A stretch of 64,000 nucleotides of DNA from Firm-04 sp964392175 (GCA_964392175.1 CAYMOJ010000002.1:1-64000), one strand, 5' to 3'. Counted from the stretch's first letter, positions 42,074 through 51,755 are shown. The notes: generated from the sequence alone by a model not told the origin. Translations and numbers: made by a program.

Positions 42074-42546
42074 TGCGTGTGAATATCATTGCGATAGGCA
42101 AGCTGAAGGAGCGTTGGCTGAGGGAGGCTTGCGATGAGTATGCGAAGCGATTGGGACGATATTGCAAGCTGCAAATCGTGGAGTTAAGCGAAAGCAGGCT
42201 GCCGGAGAATCCGTCAGAGGGGGAAATCCGGAGAGCATTGCAGAACGAATCCGAGCAGATATTGCGTCACGTAGAAGGTGAGATTTTTGCACTGTGCATT
42301 GAGGGAAAAACCTGTACGAGTGAAGCGTTCTCGAAGATGCTGCTTGTACCTGCGCTAGGTGGATGTTCGGTATTCACATTTGTTATTGGCAGCAGTCACG
42401 GGCTTGCAGAGGAGATCAAGCAAGTGGCACAGCATAAGCTTTCATTTTCACCTATGACATTTCCGCATCAATTGGCAAGAGTCATGCTGTTAGAGCAGAT
42501 CTATCGCGGATACCAAATCGCTGAGGGTGGAAAATATCATAAATAG
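42073..42546 (+). CDS. rlmH: 23S rRNA pseudouridine-1915 N3-methyltransferase
   Basis: RlmH methylates pseudouridine 1915 in helix 69 of 23S rRNA on assembled ribosomes. The 157-residue SPOUT protein has MRVNIIAIGKLKERWLREA at the N-terminus, the knot motif FVIGSSHGLAEEI and the C-terminal signature LSFSPMTFPHQLARVMLLEQIYRGYQI, shown here in part as FPHQLARVMLLEQIYRGYQ. Its start codon overlaps the stop of the preceding gene (TGATG), so the two are translationally coupled. A terminator follows. Confidence 0.97.
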   Translation: MRVNIIAIGKLKERWLREACDEYAKRLGRYCKLQIVELSESRLPENPSEGEIRRALQNESEQILRHVEGEIFALCIEGKTCTSEAFSKMLLVPALGGCSVFTFVIGSSHGLAEEIKQVAQHKLSFSPMTFPHQLARVMLLEQIYRGYQIAEGGKYHK

Positions 42547-42554
42547 TACAACAG

Positions 42555-42587
42555 AAAGGCGCATCGCGAGGACGGTGTGCCTTTTTT
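42555..42587 (+). terminator. Terminator of rlmH
   Basis: AAAGGCGCA and TGTGCCTTT form an imperfect stem followed by a run of T's (42582-42587). Confidence 0.65.
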
Positions 42588-42598
42588 GTAGAAAAAGC

Positions 42599-42627
42599 TT
42601 GCAAAGGCATTGACTGTGTGGTATAAT
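42599..42627 (+). promoter_or_regulatory. Promoter of the SHOCT membrane protein gene
   Basis: TTGCAA (42599-42604), 17 bases, TATAAT (42622-42627). Confidence 0.7.
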
Positions 42628-42693
42628 AAACGAAAAGTATTTATCACCATGGCAATAGAAAAGTGCTATATGGAAAAAGGAGTGGATCGGTTT

Positions 42694-45600
42694 ATGGAGG
42701 GCTTTTGGATTTTTCTGAGCGTTATACTGATGGTCACCACTTTGTTTTTATTATTAAAGCGCAATCAAGATCGTGGTTTGCATGATGAAAAGAAACGATA
42801 TGAGAATTTATTGCGGCGATTGTTGCAGGAAAAGCGGATATCACCGAAAGATATTTTACAGGAGGGACTTTCCGTGCCACCGTATTCTGTACCGGGTATG
42901 GCAATGGTACAGTCGCAACCGAGCTCGCAAGCTTCCGCAGGGCAGCCACAGGCTGCACCTGCAACGCAGTCTCTTTTGCAGCTGGAGCTGCAAAAGCTGC
43001 GTGCCCTCCATGAAAGCGGTGCTCTCACAGATGAGGAGTTTGCCGTCCAAAAAGCAAAGCTTTTTGGACAACAGTCGATGCAAGCATCGACTGCGCCGCA
43101 GGCACAAGTGCCGTCGGCGGGCAAACTCCCACCCAACAATCCCGTTGCGGTACCGGCAGCGCAGACTGCAACAATGAGAATCTCCACACCGCAGGCAACA
43201 TATCATCCGGAAGCCATGCAAGCTCCCAGTGGTGGTGTTGTGCCACAGGTAGCCTCTATACAGCCAAAAAAGAATGCTACCTCCGCTATCAGCGTAATGC
43301 TTGGCGTGGGCGTGGTGCTCATCATTCTTGCCGGATTGCTTTTTGTGCGTACTTCATGGAACGCAATGGCGGATTTCGGAAAACTGATGACACTTGCTGC
43401 CGGTAGTGTGCTATTTTTTGGTACCTCTGCGCTAGCGTATAAGCTTTGGAATTTGAAGCGTACCGGCATGGCGTTTTTCTCACTGGGCGCAACATTTTTG
43501 CCGATTTCTATTTGGGCGGCAGGGTATCTTTCACTGCTTGGAGAAGGACTTTCAGGCGGATCCAATTCATGGCTGTTGACCATTGCAGCTGCTGCATTTA
43601 CTGGTTCTGCTGCTGTTGGCGTGAAAGTGAGTCATGAAAAATCGTGGGGCGTTGCAACGCTCATAGGATTTTCCGCGACTTACCTCTGTGGGATGTGGGC
43701 GATGATGCCATCTTATGGTGCATGGACGCTCTCTGCGGCTGCTTATGCGCTTTTGCTGACGTTTTTTGCAAAACCGCTTTCATTCCGCTTGCCCGCACCC
43801 ATTGGTGAGCCACTTGGGCATTTTTCTATGGTTTATACGATCTGTGCTTCTGTGCCTATGTTTATTCCTATGAATGGCAGCAACGCGTGGTACGGATTTG
43901 CAGCGTTTTCTGCTGCTCTTGCATTTGCTACACCTGCGGTATTGTCGAAGCTGAAGCAAGGATCGGCGGTGATAATGTCTCTGCTGACCGTTTATGGCTT
44001 TGCCCGCGTGATGCAGCCTCTGCTGACCAATGAAGCATTTTCGATCAACGGGTGGATCTTTACCGCATTGGTTTGCATGATCACTGCCATTGTGTTGCTG
44101 GTGTTTATCTCTGCCCGTACTCTTCCTGATGATATTACCGTAAGCTATCATATTATGTTCCGCATTCTTTCAGGTATAGCCATTGCGATCTTCCTCTGCA
44201 TTGGCATTAGCGGCAGAAACTGGAATTGGCTGATGTTGTTGGGATTGGCTTTGCTTTGTGTGGCGACGTTCATTCCTATGCTTCGCAGTGGAAATATTTG
44301 GTTGCGAACTTATCAGGCGGCAGAGTTGTTTGTACTTGCACTCGGTTTTTCCAATACCGTGCTACAGCAGACGGATGCTTCTCTACTGCTCATGTCCGTG
44401 CTTTGCCTTGGATTTGGTATTTTATTTGTATGCTGTGGTCCTTTGCGCTCACCCTTTTCGGATGTTCTTTTTCCGCTGGGCATGATCTTTTGCACTCGTT
44501 CGGTGATATATGGCTTTGACGGGCGTATTCAGCTCATGCATATTGCTGCCGTGGTTTTGCTTGCCATTGCCGTGATGTGGTGTTTTATCATGGCGATGGA
44601 GCATCATCTGCAAACCCCGAAACAGCACATTTTTGGGGTCTTGTTTGTGTTGAGTCTTGCGCTGCTTTGTGGTGCTGTACGGAGCGTGTGCTTGCAATCG
44701 TATGGTGACTGGGCATATCTTCTCTGGACAGTGCTTTCTGCAACAATTGCCTTTGTATTATACTGTCGTACCAAGCGTGGCTTTGTTGGGGTGCGCCATC
44801 GGATCTTCCTGATGTGCGTGTTTCTGCCGGCAATCGTGGGTCTGATTTTGCCCACAGGGAACCAAATCATTTGCTGTTTGCTATTGTTTGCTAATGCGCT
44901 GATTGGTGTGAGTGTGTATCGTATTTACGCAAGTCATGGCAAAAAAACGCTGGCTACCTTGGGGTTTGCCGAGATGCTCTTTTTCTCATATCGAGGGATT
45001 TGGATGGCTTTCGGCATCCACACCGCGCTGGCAGATCAATATGCCTATGCCGGATTTGCTGCTGCAAGTATTGTGCCTCTGCTATTGGGCGTGAGTACAT
45101 ATCTGATCCACCGTAATCGTGTGCGCTTCGTGGGCGATGATGTCGTGAAGAACTGTGCATGGATTGCTTTGCCCACTGCTGGGTTACTATATCTGGTGCT
45201 TGCTTTTTCTGTTACACAGATGATGGCATGGCAGGTACTGTTTGCAGCACTTGCAGCCTTGCTGTTCGCACTGGGCTATGCGATATTCGCACTGAATCAT
45301 GGCAAACCTCTTGCTGTGATACACTTTTCAGCTTTTCTGTTCTCTGTGCTGACTGCTTGCACCAGTGCTGCAACCCATTTTTTGTTTGCAGATGCCCAAT
45401 ACGGTACTGCTTTGTACGGGTCGGTGATGGTTTGCCTGTGTATTTTCCTGATGCTGGGTGTGGTAGTTTATCGAATCCGTCGTGGGAAGTTGCATTTTAC
45501 AGGTGACTATGCCCCTGATATGGTAGCAATGGTGCTGTTGCCGACGGTGATCTTCATTATGCCGCTGTTTTGTGTGAGCGTGTCCCTGCCCCTGTGGCGG

Positions 45601-47232
45601 ATGCTCCTTGCTCTAATGACCGCTTTGCTTGGGTGGTTGCTGACAGTGGATTATGCGCATCGAGAGGCAAAAGCACTGTCTACATTGTCGTTTTTCTCAG
45701 TGATGTGCTGCATACTGCAAACGGTTGCCGTGGGGAGTGAGCATTATTTGGGAAAAGGGATGCTTACCAGCTGTTTTGTGATGCTTTGTTGCTTTGTGCC
45801 GATTTTGCTGATCGGTATCGTAGATCTGCTGATTCGTCGTGGCAAAGCGCGGTTTATGGGCGATTTTGCGGTAGATATTGTTGCACAGACGCTGCTTGTC
45901 GGGACGGTCATTTTCTATGGGCTGCGTTCACTGTTTGCGACAGATCAACTGCTTGGCTTGCGCAATTCGGTGTGGCTTGCACTTGCTGCCATGCTTTCGG
46001 CAGTGATATTGTTTATGGGCTTTGTTGCTCGTCAGAAAGAAATCTGTGCAACCGTGAGTATCGGTGCTGCACTGGTCATGTTGATGCGCAGTGGGTATGC
46101 ACTGGGCACGCAAATTAGGCTGATTTCCATCGATGCGCTGATGCTGGGCTTTGCCTTGTTGTTGCCGTTTGCACTGTTTGCTGTGTTGCATCGATGTGAT
46201 ATTTTGCGTAAATTTGCAGGCAGCACTGCCATGGAGAGTGCTGTGCAATTTTTAACCGCTGCCGTCGCGTTGCTCTTTAGTATCACATTGATGATAGCGA
46301 GGGTGTATCAATGGCAGACTTTCTACTATTTCTTTGCACTGATACTTTGCGTTGCCGCATGGTTTACTGCTCACAATGACAGTATTGTTGGTGGTTGCGT
46401 TGCAGCTTTCTCACTGATCTTTTCTACTGAGGCATTGCGCGCGCATTGTATGTGGTGCTCGAATCTTTATGTTGCTTGTATGCTCATCGTGCTGATGTTG
46501 TTGTTTGCGCTGTTTTGCTACCTGGGTATCGTGCTGCGTGAAAATGGCATCCGCAAGGGTTGGGCAATGACCTATGCCGGCGGAAGCATACCCTTTTGGC
46601 TGATGCGCATTTCTTTGGATGACGTGTTTTCCGTAGCACAGGCAGATTGGGTTCTGTTTTGTGCACCGCTGCTACTGGCAGCCTTCTTGTTCCATTTGGG
46701 GCGTAGCGTGCTGCCCGATACGATGCGACGCGGTTGCTATACAGCCGCAGCGGCACTGGGTACCATCACCCTTTGGATGCAGCCGATGTTTGATTTTACA
46801 GACACCTACCTTGCCGGAAAATATCATTTGTTGCCGTTGCTTGCATTTGGCTTTGCCTTGCGTTTGCTTTATGGGAAAGAAAAAGGTGGCAATTGCTTGT
46901 TTGCGTTCAGCGTCTATGCCGTGATCCGTTTGGCTGTGCAGGCTATGGTGCACGAAAAAACGGCGGATCTGTTGACGGTATTGGCTTGCGGCTTTTGCAT
47001 TTTCATTATTGCATATTTCATCAAGCAGAAAAAGTGGTTTCTGTTGGGTGGTATCACGCTTTGTGGTGTTGCAGTGCGGCTTTCACCCCGAATGCATATG
47101 CAGTGGTGGGCGTATTTGCTGATTGCGGGCGCAATTTTGATTCTCATTGCTGCCGCCAATGAGATGGCAAAACAGCATGGTGAATCCTTGAAAACGCGTG
47201 CTAGCCGTTTTTGGGAGGATTGGGAGTGGTAA
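42694..47232 (+). CDS. Giant multi-spanning membrane protein with SHOCT domain and internal repeats
   Basis: I do not recognise a function. The 1512-residue protein has an N-terminal helix (residues 4-22), a short charged segment, and a SHOCT motif at about 96-125 (LQKLRALHESGALTDEEF). A linker rich in Ala, Gln and Pro follows, and from about residue 198 to the end there are several dozen hydrophobic segments. Near the middle a module recurs: a basic pair, F.GD, then a Leu-rich helix, at nucleotides 45127, 45496 and 45853, about 120 residues apart. The multi-helix part may be related to DUF2157-type proteins. ATG 42694 is 11 bases after AAGGAG. It is followed by a TIR-like/TPR gene 48 bases on. 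Confidence 0.6.
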   Translation: MEGFWIFLSVILMVTTLFLLLKRNQDRGLHDEKKRYENLLRRLLQEKRISPKDILQEGLSVPPYSVPGMAMVQSQPSSQASAGQPQAAPATQSLLQLELQKLRALHESGALTDEEFAVQKAKLFGQQSMQASTAPQAQVPSAGKLPPNNPVAVPAAQTATMRISTPQATYHPEAMQAPSGGVVPQVASIQPKKNATSAISVMLGVGVVLIILAGLLFVRTSWNAMADFGKLMTLAAGSVLFFGTSALAYKLWNLKRTGMAFFSLGATFLPISIWAAGYLSLLGEGLSGGSNSWLLTIAAAAFTGSAAVGVKVSHEKSWGVATLIGFSATYLCGMWAMMPSYGAWTLSAAAYALLLTFFAKPLSFRLPAPIGEPLGHFSMVYTICASVPMFIPMNGSNAWYGFAAFSAALAFATPAVLSKLKQGSAVIMSLLTVYGFARVMQPLLTNEAFSINGWIFTALVCMITAIVLLVFISARTLPDDITVSYHIMFRILSGIAIAIFLCIGISGRNWNWLMLLGLALLCVATFIPMLRSGNIWLRTYQAAELFVLALGFSNTVLQQTDASLLLMSVLCLGFGILFVCCGPLRSPFSDVLFPLGMIFCTRSVIYGFDGRIQLMHIAAVVLLAIAVMWCFIMAMEHHLQTPKQHIFGVLFVLSLALLCGAVRSVCLQSYGDWAYLLWTVLSATIAFVLYCRTKRGFVGVRHRIFLMCVFLPAIVGLILPTGNQIICCLLLFANALIGVSVYRIYASHGKKTLATLGFAEMLFFSYRGIWMAFGIHTALADQYAYAGFAAASIVPLLLGVSTYLIHRNRVRFVGDDVVKNCAWIALPTAGLLYLVLAFSVTQMMAWQVLFAALAALLFALGYAIFALNHGKPLAVIHFSAFLFSVLTACTSAATHFLFADAQYGTALYGSVMVCLCIFLMLGVVVYRIRRGKLHFTGDYAPDMVAMVLLPTVIFIMPLFCVSVSLPLWRMLLALMTALLGWLLTVDYAHREAKALSTLSFFSVMCCILQTVAVGSEHYLGKGMLTSCFVMLCCFVPILLIGIVDLLIRRGKARFMGDFAVDIVAQTLLVGTVIFYGLRSLFATDQLLGLRNSVWLALAAMLSAVILFMGFVARQKEICATVSIGAALVMLMRSGYALGTQIRLISIDALMLGFALLLPFALFAVLHRCDILRKFAGSTAMESAVQFLTAAVALLFSITLMIARVYQWQTFYYFFALILCVAAWFTAHNDSIVGGCVAAFSLIFSTEALRAHCMWCSNLYVACMLIVLMLLFALFCYLGIVLRENGIRKGWAMTYAGGSIPFWLMRISLDDVFSVAQADWVLFCAPLLLAAFLFHLGRSVLPDTMRRGCYTAAAALGTITLWMQPMFDFTDTYLAGKYHLLPLLAFGFALRLLYGKEKGGNCLFAFSVYAVIRLAVQAMVHEKTADLLTVLACGFCIFIIAYFIKQKKWFLLGGITLCGVAVRLSPRMHMQWWAYLLIAGAILILIAAANEMAKQHGESLKTRASRFWEDWEW

Positions 47233-47280
47233 TCACCCACCGACGGTCGTATCAAACTATTTGGAGGAGAGTTTTAGACG

Positions 47281-48906
47281 ATGGACAATATCAGTGAAAA
47301 GAAAAAAGCCTTTGTGATTATGCCGTACGCGAAAAGTTTTAATAGATTATATTCTATTATCATACAAGGCGCGTTGGAAAAAATGGGCTATGAGTGCGTG
47401 CGACAAGATATGACGGGGCAGGGCGGGCACATCATGCATAATGTGATTCGCAATATTACGGAGGCGAATATCTCCATTGTGGATATTTCTGACCTGAACT
47501 GGAATGTTGCATATGAGCTGGGTATCCGCCACACAATGCATAAAAAGGGCACGATCATTATGTGCCGTAAGGATCAGCAAGAGAACGAGCCTTTTGATAT
47601 CCAAGGGGTGAACATTCTGTACTATGACCCCGATTGGATGGAAACTTTCTCTGAAGATCAGATCATTGGGGAATTGGTCAAGCGCATTGAGTTTGCCGAA
47701 AACAGTGGGGTCGGCGGATCTGACAGTCCTATTCATGATGTGTACCCTGCAATGCCCGAAACCATGCTGTATTTGCTGGAAGCCGAGCATGGCGATCATA
47801 TGCGTGAGAAGCTGCAAGCTTTGCAGGAGGAGAACGAACAGCTGAAAAAGCGTTTGGAGAATGCAGGTCTTTCGGAGGAATCTGATGTGCAATCGGTGGA
47901 TATTCGCACGGCCATCGCACAGGCAATCGCCTCCAGCATATATTGCAGCGATGCTGCTGTGCAAAAATTGCGTGAATTACAGACCGCAGGCAAAAAGAAG
48001 GAGTACGCGGAGTTTCTTGCGGATGTGCTGGAGGAAGGCTATCTGGATGAGTATGACTGCAAAGTGGTATATGATCAGTGCCGCCGGATCGGTATCGCAC
48101 CGCTGACAAAGGTCTTTCTGGAGCAGGCGACAAAGCTGCATCCCGACAGCGAGGAGTTGAACATCTACCTTGCCAACGAACTCTGCAACAGCTATAAGGA
48201 TCGCGAGCAGGCGTTTATCATCGCCAATGAAATGTTAGGTATCACCAAACAGGATGGTGTTTACCGCATTGGAAAGCACGTTTCATTCAATGTGGTGAAA
48301 TCGTATATTGATGTATTCACCAAACTCAAGAAGTATAAGGAATTGGTCGCAGTGGGAGAGACTCTGCTACAGGAGTACCGTAAGCGTGATTACCAGGCAC
48401 TGATCTACCGCAGCCTGAGTATGGCACATTTGAAGCTGGATCAAGCAGGGCAGGCAATTGCTGCTGCCAATGCAGCCATTGAGATTATGCCGGAGTATGT
48501 GATCGGTTATTACCGTCTGTATCAGGCACAGCGCGCTGATGAGCAATTGGCAGATGCGTATTTGTCGTTGGAACACTGTATTGCACTGGATCCTAACGAT
48601 GAGGATTATTACTATATCCTCGCCGGCTTTATCTGTGATGAATACATCGCCCGGACTGCCGTGGATGCGCCGGTGCAGTCGATCGCCGCGCGAGATATCC
48701 GTATGTATGCCGTGCCGTTTGTCGTCTTTGCGTTGAACATGAATCCTAAAGCTCATGCAAGGGCGGTGGATTTTCTCAACCGAAATGGCTTTGGTGACGA
48801 TGCCAAACGGTGCATTAAGGTGTTGACTGAGCAGCGTGATCTGTTTGCAGAGTTTACTGATCTGGATTTTTCCTTTGTCACATATTGCGTGGAAAACCGT
48901 GCATAA
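47281..48906 (+). CDS. Nucleoside deoxyribosyltransferase/TIR-like protein with TPR-like repeats
   Basis: The 541-residue cytoplasmic protein has an N-terminal Rossmann-like domain (residues 8-140): AFVIMPYAKSFNRLY, ITEANISIVDIS and LNWNVAYELGIRHTM with Glu79 in the position of the catalytic Glu of nucleoside deoxyribosyltransferases and NAD-cleaving TIR-like proteins. Residues 170-195 form a short coiled coil (KLQALQEENEQLKKRLE). The rest is helical with TPR-like pairs such as ALIYRSLSMAHLKLDQAGQA and GYYRLYQAQRADEQLADAY. Effectors of this plan often act in signalling or defence, but the substrate is unknown. It follows the SHOCT membrane gene by 48 bases and probably shares its transcript. 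Confidence 0.7.
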   Translation: MDNISEKKKAFVIMPYAKSFNRLYSIIIQGALEKMGYECVRQDMTGQGGHIMHNVIRNITEANISIVDISDLNWNVAYELGIRHTMHKKGTIIMCRKDQQENEPFDIQGVNILYYDPDWMETFSEDQIIGELVKRIEFAENSGVGGSDSPIHDVYPAMPETMLYLLEAEHGDHMREKLQALQEENEQLKKRLENAGLSEESDVQSVDIRTAIAQAIASSIYCSDAAVQKLRELQTAGKKKEYAEFLADVLEEGYLDEYDCKVVYDQCRRIGIAPLTKVFLEQATKLHPDSEELNIYLANELCNSYKDREQAFIIANEMLGITKQDGVYRIGKHVSFNVVKSYIDVFTKLKKYKELVAVGETLLQEYRKRDYQALIYRSLSMAHLKLDQAGQAIAAANAAIEIMPEYVIGYYRLYQAQRADEQLADAYLSLEHCIALDPNDEDYYYILAGFICDEYIARTAVDAPVQSIAARDIRMYAVPFVVFALNMNPKAHARAVDFLNRNGFGDDAKRCIKVLTEQRDLFAEFTDLDFSFVTYCVENRA

Positions 48907-48940
48907 AGGGGCGCATCAATCATCGTGCCATGAAAAAAAT

Positions 48941-48996
48941 AACACCGCACAAGATGGGTGGTGCAGTTGCGCCACCGGTTCTGTGCGGTGTTTTCT
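48941..48996. terminator. Bidirectional terminator between converging genes
   Basis: AACACCGCACA (48941-48951) pairs with TGTGCGGTGTT (48982-48992), with an inner GGTGG/CCACC stem. T-rich on one side and A-rich on the other, it serves the TIR-like gene and the MFS gene. Confidence 0.8.
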
Positions 48997-50159
48997 TAAT
49001 TTTGGGGTGGTTTATGGCATAATGCCCGAAATGCCAGCAGCATCATCAGTGCGAAAAACAACAGGAAAAATGGGAATAATCCGTTCCAGATATGGTCGCT
49101 CAGCAGACCAAACAGCGGTGGCATCAGATTGATACCGACATACGCGCTCGCCATTTGAATGCCCACCAGATACAGCCCCTTTTCTTTGCCGACGAATTGC
49201 GGTGTGAGATGCAGCATGCACGGGTACACCGGTGCGCAGCCAAGCCCCGTGAGAAATAATCCTGCCAGCGTGAGATAGTATCCGCTGCGGTCAAGTATGA
49301 TGAGCACAATGGCAAAGGTGAAGATCCCCATGCCAACCCCGATCAGCCGTTTTTCGCCTACCTTTTCTGTGATGAACCCACTGAGCAGTCTGCCGATGGT
49401 GATGCCCATATATAACAGAGCACCACAGCTTGCGGCGAACTCCGCACTTAGGTCTTTAAATTCGTGAAGATAGCTGCTTGCCCATAATCCTGCGGTTTGC
49501 TCCATTGCGCAGTAGCAAAAGAAAATGGCAAGCATCAACGGTACGCCACGGCTGCTCAGTAGCTCGCGCACCGTGATTTTCTTATCATTTTTTTCGTCCG
49601 TGGCGTCAGCCACATTTTTTTGCCACTTGGGAACTGTAAGAAACAACGCGGCAGAGATGACCGTTTGTATCAATGCGATGCAAAGATATCCTTTTTGCCA
49701 GCCTGCATCGCCACCTGATATGGCACCCAGGATGTACGGACTTGCCACAGTGCCCACGCCCCAGAAGCAGTGCAGCCAGTTCATGTGACGTGCTGCATAA
49801 TGGATTGCAACATAGTGATTCAGGGCAGCATCTACGGCACCTGCCCCCAGCCCGTAGGGAATCGCCCAAAGGCAGAGTGCAAGGAAGGAATTTGACAGGC
49901 TGAAGCCAAGCAAAGCGACAGCGGTCATTGCTACACTGGTTGCAGTCAGTAGACCGGTGCCCATGCGTTTTGTGACAACTCCTGTGAACAGGCTGGAAAT
50001 GATTGTGCCGCCGGAAATGATCATGGAGAGAATGCCCATAGAGGAGATCGGTACGCCCAGATCGCTGTACATCATGGGCCATGCTGCGCCCAACAGTGGA
50101 TCCGGCAAGCCAAGCCCGATGAACGCAATATAAATCATAACTAAAACGATAGAAACCAT
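48996..50159 (-). CDS. Major facilitator superfamily transporter
   Basis: The 387-residue protein has twelve hydrophobic segments. The N-terminal half starts IYIAFIGLGLPDPLLGAAWP, a form found in several sugar and YfkF-like MFS branches, and the loop between helices 2 and 3 has GVVTKRMGTG, the degenerate MFS motif A. The central cytoplasmic loop (KNVADATDEKNDKK) is charged. The substrate cannot be assigned; sugars or drugs are both possible. It follows mreD with a gap of 40 bases on the same strand. Confidence 0.85.
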   Translation of the reverse strand: MVSIVLVMIYIAFIGLGLPDPLLGAAWPMMYSDLGVPISSMGILSMIISGGTIISSLFTGVVTKRMGTGLLTATSVAMTAVALLGFSLSNSFLALCLWAIPYGLGAGAVDAALNHYVAIHYAARHMNWLHCFWGVGTVASPYILGAISGGDAGWQKGYLCIALIQTVISAALFLTVPKWQKNVADATDEKNDKKITVRELLSSRGVPLMLAIFFCYCAMEQTAGLWASSYLHEFKDLSAEFAASCGALLYMGITIGRLLSGFITEKVGEKRLIGVGMGIFTFAIVLIILDRSGYYLTLAGLFLTGLGCAPVYPCMLHLTPQFVGKEKGLYLVGIQMASAYVGINLMPPLFGLLSDHIWNGLFPFFLLFFALMMLLAFRALCHKPPQN

Positions 50160-50199
50160 AAGGATACCTCATAAAAGAAAAAGGATGCCCTTCGAAAAT

Positions 50200-50769
50200 T
50201 CAGGGGGAGGGTCGCTGCACTGCTGCGGTATCTATTGTTTGCACGCGTTTGGTCAGCAGTTTGGCGATGGGGAGATACAACAGGTAGATCACCACGGCAG
50301 CCGCCATGGTTTTATAAATAGAGGGCAACAGCACCGCAGACCATAATGTATTGCAGTCGGGACGGTGCAGTAGCCATGCTTGTATGCCGTAGCGCAAGGC
50401 ACCATGTAGTAGTGCACAAAACGCTGTGACCCACAGATAATGCAGAAAGCTTTTTGCCAGCAGATGGGAGAACAGCAGGGATGCGGCAGTAGCGAATATG
50501 ACCAAAAAAATTGCGTTGGTGCCGATTGCAGCACCTGTGGCAAGATCTATGGCAATGCCACCGATGACGCTTGCCATCATGCAAAAATAGGGTTGCTCAT
50601 ACATACAGATGCAAACGATCATAGGGATGACCCACAGAGCGCGTATGCCACCGCCCAACATGGGTACGGCAGAAAGCAACAGCAACAGTATACTAAGCAT
50701 ACGCCGCACAATATCACGGCGTGTGGCGTGCTTTTCTGCAACGGTGCGCCCCATTTTGTTTGTTTTCAT
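50200..50769 (-). CDS. mreD: Rod-shape protein MreD
   Basis: The 189-residue membrane protein has about five to six hydrophobic segments, the length and topology of MreD, and contains IGGIAIDLATGAAIGTNAIF, which resembles the conserved G.L.D...G...G...L segment. MreD links MreC to the elongasome, which organises lateral wall synthesis. It overlaps mreC by ATGA. mreB, usually upstream of mreC, is absent; a PASTA pseudokinase is in that position. Other membrane proteins share this topology, so the call rests largely on linkage to mreC. Confidence 0.85.
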   Translation of the reverse strand: MKTNKMGRTVAEKHATRRDIVRRMLSILLLLLSAVPMLGGGIRALWVIPMIVCICMYEQPYFCMMASVIGGIAIDLATGAAIGTNAIFLVIFATAASLLFSHLLAKSFLHYLWVTAFCALLHGALRYGIQAWLLHRPDCNTLWSAVLLPSIYKTMAAAVVIYLLYLPIAKLLTKRVQTIDTAAVQRPSP

Positions 50770-51626
50770 GAGAGGTTTTCCCCCTTGCCCTCAAAATCCA
50801 GCAACACGGTAACAGAAGTCAGTGTGGAAAAATCCACAGAAGGTTTTACCACGGCGTATGCTGTCAAACCGGTTTCTTCCATGCCGATCTCAGTGACATT
50901 GCCGATTTGCAGCCCGTAGGGGAACAGTCCCGTTTCGCCTGCGGTGATGACCAGATCTCCCAATGTGACGTTGTGTTGTTCATTGAGATAGATGAGCTTG
51001 GTATTGCCATCGGTGGCAAGATGCAAATTACCTTCGATGATGCCACTATCGTTGCTTTGTGGCACAAGCGCACCCACGGATACCGTATCGGAGAGGATTG
51101 TGGTCACGGTGGCGTAGTGGCTGCTGACTTCGGTGATGATTCCCACCAAACCCTGGCTGCAAATCACGGGTGCATTGAGGGTCAGTCCGTCCTCTGTGCC
51201 CAGGTGGATGAGAAAACCCTCGGAGAGGTCATTTGTCAAGGGCAGCAGCACGGTGGCAGGGCGGCTCATGACGAAATCGATGTTTTCCTCCTGGATCTGT
51301 AGCTGTGCACGAAGGGCCTCCAGTTCGGCAACGGCATCGTCATAGCCGATGAGCTTTTCGTTGAGGTCAGTAATCTGCTGACGCAGCATGGCGTTTTCCT
51401 CTCTGTATGCCTTAGCGTTGTAGTAGGTATCCAGCTTTTGATTCACAGAGTTGGAAATCCCTGCGGAGAAGCGTCTGACGGGATAGGTAATGGTTTGCAG
51501 GGCATCGGTGAGCAGATCGGTTTTGCCCCCCTGTTTGATGGAATAGAGCATCACACCGGTCAGCAGTGCAACGATGCAAAGCATCACACGGAAGGGTTTG
51601 CTGCGAAAAAATTCCCGAAAACGCAT
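50766..51626 (-). CDS. mreC: Rod-shape protein MreC
   Basis: The 286-residue bitopic protein has an N-terminal membrane helix (PFRVMLCIVALLTGVMLY), a coiled coil (ENAMLRQQITDLNEKL, ALRAQLQIQEENID) and the double beta-barrel outside domain with the family signature GLVGIITEVSSHYATVTTILS. It scaffolds penicillin-binding proteins of the elongasome. ATG 51626 follows AAAGGAG; the longer frame to 51713 is non-homologous. It overlaps mreD by 4 bases. Confidence 0.93.
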   Translation of the reverse strand: MRFREFFRSKPFRVMLCIVALLTGVMLYSIKQGGKTDLLTDALQTITYPVRRFSAGISNSVNQKLDTYYNAKAYREENAMLRQQITDLNEKLIGYDDAVAELEALRAQLQIQEENIDFVMSRPATVLLPLTNDLSEGFLIHLGTEDGLTLNAPVICSQGLVGIITEVSSHYATVTTILSDTVSVGALVPQSNDSGIIEGNLHLATDGNTKLIYLNEQHNVTLGDLVITAGETGLFPYGLQIGNVTEIGMEETGLTAYAVVKPSVDFSTLTSVTVLLDFEGKGENLS

Positions 51627-51694
51627 AGGGCAAAAGACTCCTTTCAAAGTTCTGTATCTGTTTGGCGATTTGGCAGCGCGACAATGTTGCTTAG

Positions 51695-51732
51695 AAAAAG
51701 CGTGACACAGCAAATCACCGCCGTGCCACGCT
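51695..51732 (-). terminator. Terminator of the pseudokinase gene
   Basis: AGCGTG (51727-51732) and CACGCT (51699-51704) form the ends of an imperfect stem followed on the minus strand by TTTTTC. Confidence 0.6.
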
Positions 51733-51755
51733 GGGCGTTTTGTATTGTGTTAGAA

